A stretch of DNA of 42,583 bases, taken from positions 1-42,583 of the forward strand of contig JBBRFB010000012.1 of assembly GCA_038225015.1 (NCBI GenBank), in the 5' to 3' direction. Each line of letters starts with the position of its first letter. The stretch's first letter is position 1. Source of the DNA: Schlegelella_A sp038225015 (GTDB lineage Bacteria; Pseudomonadota; Gammaproteobacteria; Burkholderiales; Burkholderiaceae_C). Position numbers and translations under genes: made by a program. Shown in pieces: positions 23,361 through 31,876 of this stretch. The notes under the pieces were generated by a model. It made no database searches. It saw only the letters and a program-made list of their open reading frames with translations, and was not told the DNA's origin.

Positions 23361-24001
23361 AGACCGACGAATTGATTGCGCTGCTCGCAGGCGGCCCCGT
23401 CGCCGTGTCTGCGCATGGCCCCGAACGGCGCGTCGCTGCGGCCGAGGTCGTGGCGCTGCCGTTCGTCATCGCGGCGATGCTTGTCGCGCTTGGCGTGCGG
23501 CCCGACCTCGCCGCGGCGGCGACGCTGCCGATGTTCTGGCTGAAACTGGCCGTTCCGCTGGCGCTGGCCGCAGCCGCCTACGTCGCCACCACCCGCCTGG
23601 CCCGGCCGGGCGGCACGGCCGCCGGCGCCTGGACCGGCGTCGCCCTGACCGTCGGCTCGCTATGGCTGATGGCCGCCGCGAGCCTGCTCGCCGCTGCACC
23701 TGGCGAGCGCGGCGCGCTCGTCGCCGGCCGCACCGCGCTGCCGTGTGTCGCCAGCATCGTCGCGCTGTCGCTGCCGCTTTTTGCGGCAACGCTCTGGGCG
23801 CTCCGCTCGCTCGCGCCGACGAGACCCCGACTCGCCGGCGCGGCCGCCGGCCTCCTCTCGGCGGCGCTGGCGGCGGCCGTGTACGCCCTGCATTGCGACG
23901 AGACAGCGATCGGTTTTATCGCTGTGTGGTACGTGCTCGGCATGGCGATCCCGGCCGTCCTCGGTGCCCTCGTCGGGCCGCGCGTCCTGCGCTGGACCTG
24001 A
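23357..24001 (+). CDS. nrsF: Anti-sigma factor NrsF (DUF1109)
   Basis: A 214-residue inner-membrane protein with six hydrophobic segments after a short cytoplasmic N-terminus (MKTDELIALLAGG) that should hold SigF. It has two periplasm-side Cys, C130 (TALPCVAS) and C180 (YALHCDET), matching in place the Cys pair through which Caulobacter NrsF senses metal (from memory of that work). Its ATG overlaps the sigma stop by 4 nt, giving stoichiometric synthesis. Copper or another thiophilic metal is the likely signal, since the only promoter-linked target seen is the bufferin operon. Confidence 0.9.
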   Translation: MKTDELIALLAGGPVAVSAHGPERRVAAAEVVALPFVIAAMLVALGVRPDLAAAATLPMFWLKLAVPLALAAAAYVATTRLARPGGTAAGAWTGVALTVGSLWLMAAASLLAAAPGERGALVAGRTALPCVASIVALSLPLFAATLWALRSLAPTRPRLAGAAAGLLSAALAAAVYALHCDETAIGFIAVWYVLGMAIPAVLGALVGPRVLRWT

Positions 24002-24022
24002 GGTCGCTCAGCGAGAGAGCAG

Positions 24023-24044
24023 CCCGGTGAGGCAGCCCACCGGG
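24023..24044 (+). terminator. Hairpin after nrsF
   Basis: CCCGGTG (24023-24029) pairs with CACCGGG (24038-24044) across an 8-nt loop, 22 nt after the nrsF stop and before the convergent small gene. A T-run is lacking, so only the position and stem support termination. Confidence 0.4.
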
Positions 24045-24097
24045 GCCTGTACCGGTCTTGCGGTTGGCAGAGAGCCGCGATCAGCGACCGACGAGTG

Positions 24098-24322
24098 TCA
24101 GCCCGTCATCTCGAGGACGCTCAGGAGCTCTTCGGCGACGCGCCTCATGTGCGGGTCGGGGTTGGCCTCCTGCATGCCCTCGTCGTCGATGCTTTGCGCC
24201 GCGGCCTTCAATTCGGCGATCGTCTGCTCGGAGAGAAGCCGAACGATCATCTGCAGCACGATGCCGTGCGCGATGAGGCGGGCCTCGAGTTCCTGGATTC
24301 GCGACGAAGCGGAGTCTTCCAT
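24098..24322 (-). CDS. Small hypothetical protein
   Basis: A 74-residue acidic, helical protein (SSRIQELEARLIAHGIVL near the N-terminus, then LLSEQTIAELKAAAQSI, ending in VAEELLSVLEMTG). I do not recognise a family. The composition, with heptad-like Leu/Ile spacing over the first 40 residues, suggests a short coiled coil. ATG 24322 is the start that gives the compact helical product; the frame is open upstream to 24433 with less protein-like sequence. It lies alone between nrsF (convergent) and the AI-2E permease gene, 96 nt from the first; the 196 nt behind its start carry nothing I can name. Confidence 0.5.
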   Translation of the reverse strand: MEDSASSRIQELEARLIAHGIVLQMIVRLLSEQTIAELKAAAQSIDDEGMQEANPDPHMRRVAEELLSVLEMTG

Positions 24323-24518
24323 CGATGAAGTGCCGGGTCGGCTGAGTTGAAGCGGGTAAGGAGGCATCGCTCGGCGCCCGAGGCGCTCGCTGGCCAGAAC
24401 GATTCTGGACGATAAGGCGGGCACTGTCGTCACGCCAGCGCATCGGCCCGCGGGCGGACGAGGGAGAACGAACCGCGGCGGCGTAGGAATGCTCCGACGC
24501 GACGGTCCGCGGCGCGCG

Positions 24519-25619
24519 CTACGTGTCGGCCTCGATCCGGGCGTTGGCCCGCGCCTCGGCGCGGCCGGCGGCGAAGATGTCCCACACCGAAATGAACATG
24601 GCCGCGATGACCGGGCCGATCACGAATCCGTTGAGCCCGAACAGGGCCAGCCCGCCGAGCGTCGAGATGAGCACCAGGTAGTCGGGCATCTTCGTGTCCT
24701 TGCCGACCAGGATGGGCCGCAGCACGTTGTCGATCAGGCCGATCACGACGACGCCCCAGACGATCAGCGCGACACCCTTCCAGACCACGCCGGTGGCGAG
24801 CAGATAGAGCGCGACCGGCGCCCAGATCAGCGCCGCGCCGATGGCCGGCAGCAGCGACAGGAAGGCCATGATGACAGCCCACAGCACCGCACCGTGGACG
24901 CCGAGCGCCCAGAAGGCGAGGCCGCCGAGGGCACCCTGCGCGGCAGCGACGAGGATGTTGCCCTTCACGGTGGCACGGATCACGGTGGTGAACTTCGACA
25001 GCAGCCGCGTCTTGTGCTGCGGCTCCAGCGGGATGGCGGCCTTGACGCGATTCGCCAGCTCGGCGCCGTCGCGCAGCAGGAAAAAGAGCAGGTACATCGA
25101 CAGGCAGAAGCCGACGACGAAGTCGAGCGCGTTCTGGCCGATGTCGACCGCACTGGCCGCGAACGCCTGGCCGCGCTGCGCCAGGCCGGCGGTGAGCTTG
25201 GCCTGCACGTCGGCCATGTCGTTCAGGCCGAAGCGGTCGAGCAGGCCGGTCGCCCACGACGGCGCCACGGCGAGGATCTGGTCGAAGTAGCGCGCGAAGT
25301 TCATCTCGCCGGACTGGATCTTCTTGTACACCGCCGCCGTTTCCTGCAGCAGCGACGCGGCGATGAAGGCGACCGGCAGGATGACGAGGACGAGGATGAC
25401 GGCCAGCGTCGCCAGGGCCGCCGGCGTCCGGCGCCGGCCGAATCGGCGCAGCAGCCGGCGAAAGAGCGGCTGGAACAGCAAGGCGAGCACCGCACCCCAG
25501 AAGACGGCGCCATAGAACGGCCAGAGCACGAACGCGAAGGCGATCGTGATGACCACGAGCAGGAGCAGGAAGGTCCTCTGTTCCAGGTCGCGCGGCGGGC
25601 TCGGATCGGGTGGGGTCAT
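24519..25619 (-). CDS. AI-2E/PerM-family permease (UPF0118)
   Basis: A 366-residue inner-membrane protein with about eight hydrophobic segments, two N-terminal, a soluble stretch around residues 100-160 (QSGEMNFARYFDQILAVAP), then the family core (SMYLLFFLLRDGAELANRV, GALGGLAFWALGVHGAVLWA, LSLLPAIGAALIWAPVALY, LIDNVLRPILVGKDTKMPD). The family includes TqsA (autoinducer-2 export) and sodium-proton antiporters; the substrate cannot be predicted. It stands alone on its strand with a 119-bp upstream space and no linked operon partner. Confidence 0.92.
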   Translation of the reverse strand: MTPPDPSPPRDLEQRTFLLLLVVITIAFAFVLWPFYGAVFWGAVLALLFQPLFRRLLRRFGRRRTPAALATLAVILVLVILPVAFIAASLLQETAAVYKKIQSGEMNFARYFDQILAVAPSWATGLLDRFGLNDMADVQAKLTAGLAQRGQAFAASAVDIGQNALDFVVGFCLSMYLLFFLLRDGAELANRVKAAIPLEPQHKTRLLSKFTTVIRATVKGNILVAAAQGALGGLAFWALGVHGAVLWAVIMAFLSLLPAIGAALIWAPVALYLLATGVVWKGVALIVWGVVVIGLIDNVLRPILVGKDTKMPDYLVLISTLGGLALFGLNGFVIGPVIAAMFISVWDIFAAGRAEARANARIEADT

Positions 25620-25738
25620 CGAAACGCCAAGCCGAGGCTCGACCGTTCAGCAGGGACGCCATGGTATCGCCCGGGCCGACGGGAGTCCGACGGCTGCAGT
25701 GCAGGGTCTCGTCTTGACTTCGGGTGGGCTCCGGCAGG

Positions 25739-27412
25739 CTAGCCGGCCAGCGCCGCAGTGGCGGCCCGGCCGGCGCGGGTGCCGTGGTAGAGCGCCTCTT
25801 CGAATACCGAGTAGCCCGACAGGTCGGCATGCGCGAACTGCACGCGCCGCTGCGGCTCGGCGAGCGCGCGCAGCGCCGGGTGGCTGCGCACCCCGGGCAG
25901 CGGCACGCTCATGGCGTGGCCGTAGCGCATGAGGTCGACCCGGCGCAGCTTGTCCGGCAGGTCGGGATGCGCAGTGCGAAGCTCGGCGACGACGCGCGAG
26001 GACCAGCGCTGCCAGTCGTCGGCGAGCAGGCTGGCGCGCCCGGCGCCGAGCGCCTCGGCCGAATCGCCGCCGAGCGCCCAGTACGACGTCAGCACCGTCG
26101 GCCCGGCGAACGGCAGCAGGCTCTGGTGGGTGGCGTCGACGTAGCCGAGCGACGGACTGCCGTAGAACACGTTGTCCCAGGAAGGTGGCGCCCCGGGGCG
26201 ATCGTCGATCGCCCGATCGACCAGGAGGTTGGCGACCAGCCAGGGCGCGTGGCGCATGGCGCGGCTGGCGGCGACGAGCGCCGCCGGCGGCGTCTCGAGC
26301 AGCCTCGCCGCGACGAAGAGAGGCGTCGCCATGACGACCTGCGGAGCCGTCCAGCGCTCGAGGCGCTGCGCCGACACGTTCCAGGCGTCGACCGTCGCCG
26401 AGTCGCGCTCCTCGTGCACGCGAAGAACGACGAAGCCGGGGTGCAGCCGCTCGCCGAGCGGTGCCGCCAGCCGCTCGGCGAGCCAGGCGTTGCCCTCGGG
26501 CCAGGTGAGGACGCCCTCGCCGGCATGGGCGCCACGACCGGCATCGGCGCCGGGATCGCGAAAGCCGTGCCGGCTCGCGAAGTAGTGCAGGCCGGCCCAG
26601 GCCGACACCTGTGCAGCACCGGCGCCGTAGTCGTCGCGACAGCAGTAGTCGAGGTACCAGCGCAGGGCAGGCGCGTCGAATCCCTGCTCGCCGAGCCAGG
26701 CCGCGAAGGTCGTCGCGTCGAGTGCGTCGAGCGCCGGCGCCCAGCGCGAACGCGCGGTCGGCAAGGCGAACGCGCCGCCGCGCCCCACTTCGGCCACGGC
26801 GGCGCTGAAGCGTCGGTACTGCGCCAGAGTCGCGGCGCGCTGGCTCGCCGGCAAGGCGTCGACCGGTGGCAGCAGGCCGTCGCGCCAGGCGCCGCCGATG
26901 AAGAGACGTTCCTGCGGGCTGTGACAGAGCATGCGCTCGTCGTAGACGGCGCGGCCGGCCACGAGCCGGCGCAGCCGCAGCTCGTCGAGCAGCTCGATCA
27001 CCTCCGTCGCCTGCTCGCCCGGCAGCGGCAGGTAGTGCGCGCCGAGCGGGCAGCGCATGCCGCCCAGGCTGTGGCCGCGGCTGTTGCCGCCGGCCTGGTC
27101 CTCGAGGTCGAGGACGCAGATGTCGTCGACCCCGCCCCGAATCAGCGCCCGCGCGGCCGCGAGACCGGCGACGCCGGCACCGATGACGACGGCGCCGGTG
27201 CGGTGAACGACCGAAGGGGCGTACGTCGCCTTGGAATCGGCGGTGGCAGCGCGAACGAGATGACCGCGCTCGTGCGACGCGCCGACCCAGGCACCGTCGT
27301 ACGCGGCATCCCTCGGTCGATCGCAGCCGCCGAGGGCGCCGAGCGGCGCGAGCGCCGAGGCGGCAAGAAGGGCGCGCCGGCGCGCGTCGATCGCGCCACC
27401 GTGGGGTTTCAT
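25739..27412 (-). CDS. FAD-dependent amine-oxidase-like oxidoreductase, predicted exported lipoprotein
   Basis: A 557-residue flavoprotein. The N-terminus ARRRALLAASALAPLGALGG precedes Cys30, combining a Tat-like double-Arg and a lipobox (LGGC), so it is probably exported folded with FAD and lipid-anchored. The dinucleotide fold is VVIGAGVAGLAAARAL (about residues 74-89) followed by LDLEDQAGGNSRGHSLGG, as in amine oxidase/protoporphyrinogen oxidase-type enzymes; GYSVFEEALYHGTRAG is the C-terminal FAD segment. Its ATG overlaps the aminopropyltransferase stop (ATGA), linking it to polyamine-like chemistry: it may oxidise the amine product. Last gene of the minus-strand set. Confidence 0.85.
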   Translation of the reverse strand: MKPHGGAIDARRRALLAASALAPLGALGGCDRPRDAAYDGAWVGASHERGHLVRAATADSKATYAPSVVHRTGAVVIGAGVAGLAAARALIRGGVDDICVLDLEDQAGGNSRGHSLGGMRCPLGAHYLPLPGEQATEVIELLDELRLRRLVAGRAVYDERMLCHSPQERLFIGGAWRDGLLPPVDALPASQRAATLAQYRRFSAAVAEVGRGGAFALPTARSRWAPALDALDATTFAAWLGEQGFDAPALRWYLDYCCRDDYGAGAAQVSAWAGLHYFASRHGFRDPGADAGRGAHAGEGVLTWPEGNAWLAERLAAPLGERLHPGFVVLRVHEERDSATVDAWNVSAQRLERWTAPQVVMATPLFVAARLLETPPAALVAASRAMRHAPWLVANLLVDRAIDDRPGAPPSWDNVFYGSPSLGYVDATHQSLLPFAGPTVLTSYWALGGDSAEALGAGRASLLADDWQRWSSRVVAELRTAHPDLPDKLRRVDLMRYGHAMSVPLPGVRSHPALRALAEPQRRVQFAHADLSGYSVFEEALYHGTRAGRAATAALAG

Positions 27413-28980
27413 CGCTGCACCTGCCCCCACTCGTCCTCGAAGGTCTGCACCAGCACCTGGTTCGAGAGCCGGTTCACCTCGGCCGGCACACGAGCCATGT
27501 CGGGCGGGAAATGAAACAGGTCGGGCAGGCCGGCGACGTCGAGAAAGCGCAGACCGGGCGGCAGCGACGTCGGGAGCCGAAACGGCCGGCGGCTGGCGAT
27601 GATGAAGCCCCATTCGCCGAAGCTCGGCACGTGCGCGTGGTACGGCGTCGCCGTGAAGCCGGCGGCCTCGAGCGTCGTCACGACCGTCCAGAAACTCTTG
27701 CGCGCGATCAGCGGCGACGTCGTCTGGATCACGGCGTAGCCGCTGGCGGCGAGGTGGCGCTCGACCAGCTCGTAGAAGGTCTTGGTGTAGAGCTTGCCGA
27801 TCGAGAAGTTGGTCGGGTCGGGGAAGTCGACGACGATGGCGTCGAACATCGTCTCGTTCTGGCCGAGCCACGTGAAGGCGTCGGCATTGACGACCGCGAC
27901 CTTGGGCGAGCGAAGCGAGTCGGCGTTCAGCGCCCGCAGCTGCGGCTGCCCGGCGAATAGCGTCGTCATGTGCGGGTCGAGCTCGACCAGCGTCACCTGC
28001 TCGATCGCCGGGTACTTGAGGATCTCGCGCACGGCCATGCCATCGCCACCGCCGAGCACGAGCACCCGACGCGGTGCGCCGTGCGCGGAGAGCGCCGGAT
28101 GCACGAGTGCCTCGTGGTAGCGGTACTCGTCGCGCGAGTGGAACTGCAGGTTGCCGTTCAGGAAGAGCCGGGTGCCGGCCCGGCTCGAGGTGACGACGAT
28201 CCGCTGGTAGGCACTCGTCTCGCTGTAGAGCACGTGGTCGCCGTAGAAGCGGTCCTCGGCCCAGGTGGTGACGACATCGGCGGCCGCCAGCGCCGCGCCG
28301 AGCGCCGCCACCGTCAGCACACAGGCCAGGGCGTGCGCGGCGAAGCGCCGGATGTCGGCGCGGAAGAGCCAGAGCGCCCAGACGGCAACAGCGGCGTTCA
28401 TGAGGCCGAAGACGGCGCCGGTGCGCAACAGACCGAGCTGCGGCACGAGCAGAAGCGGAAAGGCGATGGCCACGGCGAGCGCGCCGAGGTAGTCGAAGGT
28501 GAGCACCTGCGAGACCAGCGTCTTCAGGTGGCCGCGGCCGTCGCCGGAACGCCCGATCTGCCGCTTCAGGATGCGCATGACGAGCGGAATCTCGAGGCCG
28601 ACCAGGGTGCCGACCACGAACACCATCGCATAGAGCGCGAAGCGAAACGACGAGGTCGCGATCGACTGCAGGGCGAAGAGGGCCGCCGGCATGAGGCCGC
28701 CCACGAGGCCGACGAGCAGCTCGATGCGCAGGAAGTGGGCGACGAGCTGGCGCTCGAAGAAGCGCGACAGCCACGAGCCCACGCCCATCGCGAACAGGTA
28801 GGTCCCGATGACCGTGGAGAACTGCAGGATCGAGTCGCCGAGCAGGTAGCTGGCGAGCGTCCCCGCAGCCAGCTCGTAGACCAGGCCGCAGGCGGCGACG
28901 ACGAAGACCGAGGCGAGAAGCGCGACCTCGGCCGGCCGGACCGGCGCGGGCGCCGCGTCGGCCGCGGGCTGCTCACTCAC
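27409..28980 (-). CDS. Membrane-bound spermidine synthase-like aminopropyltransferase
   Basis: A 523-residue fusion: residues about 17-230 form seven or so membrane segments (ASVFVVAACGLVYELAAGTL, GLVGGLMPAALFALQSIA), and residues about 245-500 a SpeE-like domain with LFLNGNLQFHSRDEYRYHEA (272-291), GGGDGMAVREILKY (310-323), VELDPHM and VVDFPDPTNFSIGKLYT holding the catalytic Asp385. It should transfer an aminopropyl-type group from decarboxylated SAM to an amine near the membrane. Start is GTG 28980, overlapping DUF350 (GTGA). No SAM decarboxylase is in the window, so the donor is made elsewhere or the donor differs. Confidence 0.88.
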   Translation of the reverse strand: MSEQPAADAAPAPVRPAEVALLASVFVVAACGLVYELAAGTLASYLLGDSILQFSTVIGTYLFAMGVGSWLSRFFERQLVAHFLRIELLVGLVGGLMPAALFALQSIATSSFRFALYAMVFVVGTLVGLEIPLVMRILKRQIGRSGDGRGHLKTLVSQVLTFDYLGALAVAIAFPLLLVPQLGLLRTGAVFGLMNAAVAVWALWLFRADIRRFAAHALACVLTVAALGAALAAADVVTTWAEDRFYGDHVLYSETSAYQRIVVTSSRAGTRLFLNGNLQFHSRDEYRYHEALVHPALSAHGAPRRVLVLGGGDGMAVREILKYPAIEQVTLVELDPHMTTLFAGQPQLRALNADSLRSPKVAVVNADAFTWLGQNETMFDAIVVDFPDPTNFSIGKLYTKTFYELVERHLAASGYAVIQTTSPLIARKSFWTVVTTLEAAGFTATPYHAHVPSFGEWGFIIASRRPFRLPTSLPPGLRFLDVAGLPDLFHFPPDMARVPAEVNRLSNQVLVQTFEDEWGQVQR

Positions 28981-29201
28981 CCATGCACCGCCGCCGCGAC
29001 GATCAGGCCGATGGCGATGCACATCGAGCCGACCACGATGGCCAGCGCCGTGTTCTTCCTGTCGACGATCTCCTCCCACAGGCGGTACGGCGTGATCTTG
29101 TCGAAGATCAGGAACGACAGCCACAGGATCAGCACGCCGATCAGCGCGTACAGGATCGATCCGAAGATGATCGCCGGCTTCAACCACTCGAGTCCCGTCA
29201 T
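28977..29201 (-). CDS. DUF350 small membrane protein
   Basis: A 74-residue protein with two membrane helices (AIIFGSILYALIGVLILWLS and ALAIVVGSMCIAIGLIVAAA) separated by a charged loop with DKITPYRLWEEIVDRKN. DUF350 is a membrane family of unknown function often encoded with spermidine synthase-like and DUF4178 genes. The ATG at 29201 is set by a strong ribosome site, AGAGGAGA, 6 nt upstream. The stop overlaps the aminopropyltransferase GTG. Most DUF350 proteins have two such units; this one has a single pair. Confidence 0.88.
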   Translation of the reverse strand: MTGLEWLKPAIIFGSILYALIGVLILWLSFLIFDKITPYRLWEEIVDRKNTALAIVVGSMCIAIGLIVAAAVHG

Positions 29202-29250
29202 GTGAATCTCCTCTGAGAGAAAAGGCAACGAACTGCGCGGCGCGGCACCC

Positions 29251-30861
29251 TCACTTGTGGCCGCCGCCGCTCGAGAACCCGCCGAAGGCGCCGCCGCCGG
29301 TGCGGTAGCCGCCCCCGCTGCGCCGGCTGTTCAGGCAATTCTGGTACTCCTGCGAGGCGGCGCCGAAGGTGTTGCGCGCCTCGCTGCAATCGGCGGCACC
29401 GCCACCGCTGCCGCAACGAAAGAGCAGCAGGACGACGACGACGATGAAGCCCCAGAAGAAAATCCTCGCCAGCAGCGACTGCGTCTTGAACGTCGTCGGG
29501 GCGGCGTCGCGGCGCAGCGCCGCGCGCAGCGAGGCCGGCAGCCGAAACGCGGCCACCACGGCCTCGGCGGCGAGCGCTTCGCCGGCCGACCAGACGACCT
29601 CGGCCGTGCCCTCGCCTTCGGTGCGCTCGCGGTTGAGTCGCTGCGACGTCGCCGGGCCGGTGCCCTGGTAGTCGGTGTTCGCGGTGCGCTGGCCGCGGCT
29701 GAGCTGCCAGTAGAACTCGCCGAGCACGTAGGTGATCTCGCCGACGTAGTCGTACAGCTTGCGGTAGGCGACCCCGGCATAGCGCGCGCCGTCGCCCGCG
29801 AGTTGTGGCGCGCCGGTGACCGCGACCGTCCAGCTCCAGCCGTCGTCGGCATCGACGAGAAAGGCGAAGCCCTCGGTCCGATGGTAGAGGAGGTATTCGC
29901 GCCAGACGGTCTGCTCATCGTCGTCGTCTTCCGGCACCTCGCGACGTTCGACGTAGCCGACGACCTGCCACGGCAAGGCCGGTCTGCCGCCGAGGGCCAG
30001 TGTGCCGACGGTGCCGAGCGGGATCTGCGGCTCGCCGCCGTGCGTCTGCGCGTAGTGCGCGAGGTCGCCGGCCACTCCTTGCGAGACGTCGATCACCGAC
30101 TTGCACTGACGGCAGACGATGGATTGCGTGCTCGCCAGTGCGACCTCGACCGCCGCGCCGCAGTTCGGGCACGACAGGCTCCGGCCACCGATCGCCTTCT
30201 CGCTCGGCTCGGCGAGACCGCTCAGGGCGAGCTCGCTCAAGACGACCGACCGGCCGACCGACCAGGCTGGCTTGGCGGGGTCGGTGTAGTCGAGCGTGCC
30301 GACCTCGTCGCGGCCGCTGCGCAGGTCGGCGACGACGAAGCCGTGTTCGAGATTCGGCCGCTTCGGCAGCTCGCCCTGGGCGGCGATCAGTCGCGCGGCG
30401 ACGACCGACGCGACCGACCAGCTCCCCCCGTTGACGGTGAGTGGTGCGCCCGGCTGCAGGCGTTCGGCGGCCGGGACTGCCGTCTGCAGCGGCGCGTCGA
30501 AAGCGACGACGTAGCGGCCGTTGTCTTCCGAGAGCCAGCCCGACTTCTGCAGCTCCGGCCCGCTCGCAAACAGTGCATGCCATTCGTTCCAGGTGCCGTC
30601 GGCATAGCGGTACTGCAGGCGGCCGACGAGGGTGAAGGCGGCACCCTGGTAGGTGCCGGACGCACCGAGCTGCAACGGCGAGTGGTCCTCGAAGACCTCG
30701 GCGCTCTGGCCGATCTTGCGCAGCACGTCACCGGCCCGGACGACGGTGGCCTGGCAGTAGCTGCAGATGGCGAACGGCGAGGCGGCCGACCGGAACTCGA
30801 CCGGTGCACCGCACTGCGGACAGGCGGCGCGGTAGGCGCGGGACGCAGACGTGTCCGTCAC
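29251..30861 (-). CDS. DUF4178 protein with two zinc ribbons and a membrane anchor
   Basis: A 536-residue protein. Two treble-Cys zinc ribbons frame two DUF4178 domains: CPQCGAPVEF with CSYC (residues about 15-36) and CPNCGAAVEV with CRQC (about 232-254). A membrane segment IFFWGFIVVVVLLLF lies near residue 470, followed by a Cys-containing and Gly/Ser-rich tail ending in GGGFSSGGGHK-like sequence. DUF4178 proteins are tied to SPFH, DUF350 and spermidine synthase-like genes; role unknown. Start is GTG 30861, where the zinc ribbon homology begins within 15 residues; a weak GAGG precedes it. The gene is 49 nt upstream of DUF350, same strand. Confidence 0.85.
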   Translation of the reverse strand: MTDTSASRAYRAACPQCGAPVEFRSAASPFAICSYCQATVVRAGDVLRKIGQSAEVFEDHSPLQLGASGTYQGAAFTLVGRLQYRYADGTWNEWHALFASGPELQKSGWLSEDNGRYVVAFDAPLQTAVPAAERLQPGAPLTVNGGSWSVASVVAARLIAAQGELPKRPNLEHGFVVADLRSGRDEVGTLDYTDPAKPAWSVGRSVVLSELALSGLAEPSEKAIGGRSLSCPNCGAAVEVALASTQSIVCRQCKSVIDVSQGVAGDLAHYAQTHGGEPQIPLGTVGTLALGGRPALPWQVVGYVERREVPEDDDDEQTVWREYLLYHRTEGFAFLVDADDGWSWTVAVTGAPQLAGDGARYAGVAYRKLYDYVGEITYVLGEFYWQLSRGQRTANTDYQGTGPATSQRLNRERTEGEGTAEVVWSAGEALAAEAVVAAFRLPASLRAALRRDAAPTTFKTQSLLARIFFWGFIVVVVLLLFRCGSGGGAADCSEARNTFGAASQEYQNCLNSRRSGGGYRTGGGAFGGFSSGGGHK

Positions 30862-30995
30862 GTCGATGGCCTCGGTCTGCGGTCATGCGAGCGGCCCCGC
30901 GAATGCAAAGGCAGCCGCGGCGGCCGCGACGCCGCGCCACCGGTCAGCCTGTCACTCGCCGCGCGCATGGGTCGCAATGTAGCCGCCCAAATGCA

Positions 30996-31018
30996 GGAGG
31001 GGCGCATCGCGCCCCTCC
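30996..31018. terminator. Strong 10-bp hairpin
   Basis: GGAGGGGCGC (30996-31005) and GCGCCCCTCC (31009-31018) form a perfect 10-bp stem with a 3-nt loop, 52 nt past the stop of the PEP-CTERM gene and before the DUF4178 start. It is the best terminator-like structure in the window, though without a clear T-run; it may separate the PEP-CTERM gene from the DUF4178 operon. The rest of this 208-bp gap shows nothing else I can name. Confidence 0.5.
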
Positions 31019-31069
31019 GAGGTCATCGAGAAGGCGAGCCTCCCGACTTGGCTTTCGCCCGATGGCGAC

Positions 31070-31786
31070 TCAGGCCGACCTGCGGCGCCGCTTGCCCATC
31101 CAGCCGACGAGGCCGAGGCCGCCGAGGATGAGCGCATAGGTCTCGGGCTCCGGCACGCCAGGGATGAAACGGCTGTCGTTGTCGGTGTCCTGGACGAAGC
31201 TCCAGTCGGTGCGCGGCCCGGTGGTGTCGAGGAAGTCGACGGTCAAGGTCTGCCACAGGTCGCCGAGCGCCGCGGCACCACCGATCGAGGTGAGCCCCGA
31301 GTAGGTCGCGTCGACCGCGCAGCTGTCACAGGTGTCGCTAGCAAAGGAGAAGTCGAGGCCTTGCGCCGAACCGGGCGTGCCGTCGTTGGGAAGGGTGCGA
31401 TCGAGCACGGTGAGGCCCGTGGAGCCGTCGAGCACGAGCCGGGTCAGCTGGCCGAGCGTGTACTGCGGGTCGAAGGTGAAGTTCCAGAGTCCGCCGAAGC
31501 TGTCGCCATCGAGCGACAAACCCCACCCGGTGCCGCTGACGCCGCCCGAACCAGCGCCGGTCGTGGACCAAGCCATGGTCTGCGTGACGCCGCCGGTGAA
31601 AGTGGCCGTGACGCTCAATCCGGTCATGTCGGCGCCCGTCGTCTGGAAGCCGGTCAGTCCTGGAAGATCGGCCGTCGGCGCATTGACGGTGCCGTAATTC
31701 ACCGACGACGCGGTCGCCGTCGTTACGGCAAGGCACGCCGCCGTCGCCGCGATCGCGGACGCAAGTTTCGAAATTCGATGTGACAT
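31070..31786 (-). CDS. PEP-CTERM sorting-signal protein
   Basis: A 238-residue exported protein. Residues 1-26 are a signal peptide (SAIAATAACLAVTTATA). The body is Gly/Thr/Ser-rich, beta-predicted, with DTCDSCAVDATYS holding a Cys pair. The C-terminus has VPEPETYALILGGLGLVGW followed by MGKRRRR: the VPEP motif, a membrane helix and an Arg cluster recognised by exosortase, which cleaves the tag during sorting to the surface of exopolysaccharide-producing bacteria. The exosortase itself is not in the window. ATG 31786 follows a GAGGGG ribosome site. It interrupts the SPFH/DUF4178 gene set, and its body matches no family I can name. Confidence 0.9.
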   Translation of the reverse strand: MSHRISKLASAIAATAACLAVTTATASSVNYGTVNAPTADLPGLTGFQTTGADMTGLSVTATFTGGVTQTMAWSTTGAGSGGVSGTGWGLSLDGDSFGGLWNFTFDPQYTLGQLTRLVLDGSTGLTVLDRTLPNDGTPGSAQGLDFSFASDTCDSCAVDATYSGLTSIGGAAALGDLWQTLTVDFLDTTGPRTDWSFVQDTDNDSRFIPGVPEPETYALILGGLGLVGWMGKRRRRSA

Positions 31787-31820
31787 GGTGTCCCCTCTCG
31801 TGGCAAGAACACCGGAGTCT

Positions 31821-31834
31821 GAACTCCTGAGTTC
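31821..31834. promoter_or_regulatory. Operator-like inverted repeat upstream of the PEP-CTERM gene
   Basis: GAACTC-CT-GAGTTC is a perfect 6-bp inverted repeat with a 2-nt spacer, 35 nt ahead of the PEP-CTERM start codon, in a 90-bp space. Its place and form fit a repressor or activator dimer site. The regulator is unknown. Confidence 0.4.
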
Positions 31835-31842
31835 TGACGCCA

Positions 31843-31860
31843 ACCCCCTACATGAGGGGT
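31843..31860 (-). terminator. Weak hairpin after the SPFH gene
   Basis: On the minus strand, CCCCT and AGGGG (31859-31855 and 31849-31845) form a short stem about 17 nt past the SPFH stop, followed by TTGG. It could end the SPFH transcript before the PEP-CTERM promoter. Short stem, so tentative. Confidence 0.3.
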
Positions 31861-31876
31861 CGTGTCTCGCCTCGAT

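Noticed and set aside
31787..31876. Sigma54 promoter upstream of the PEP-CTERM gene
   Set aside because: I looked for the GG-N10-GC core on the minus strand and found no match with correct spacing.
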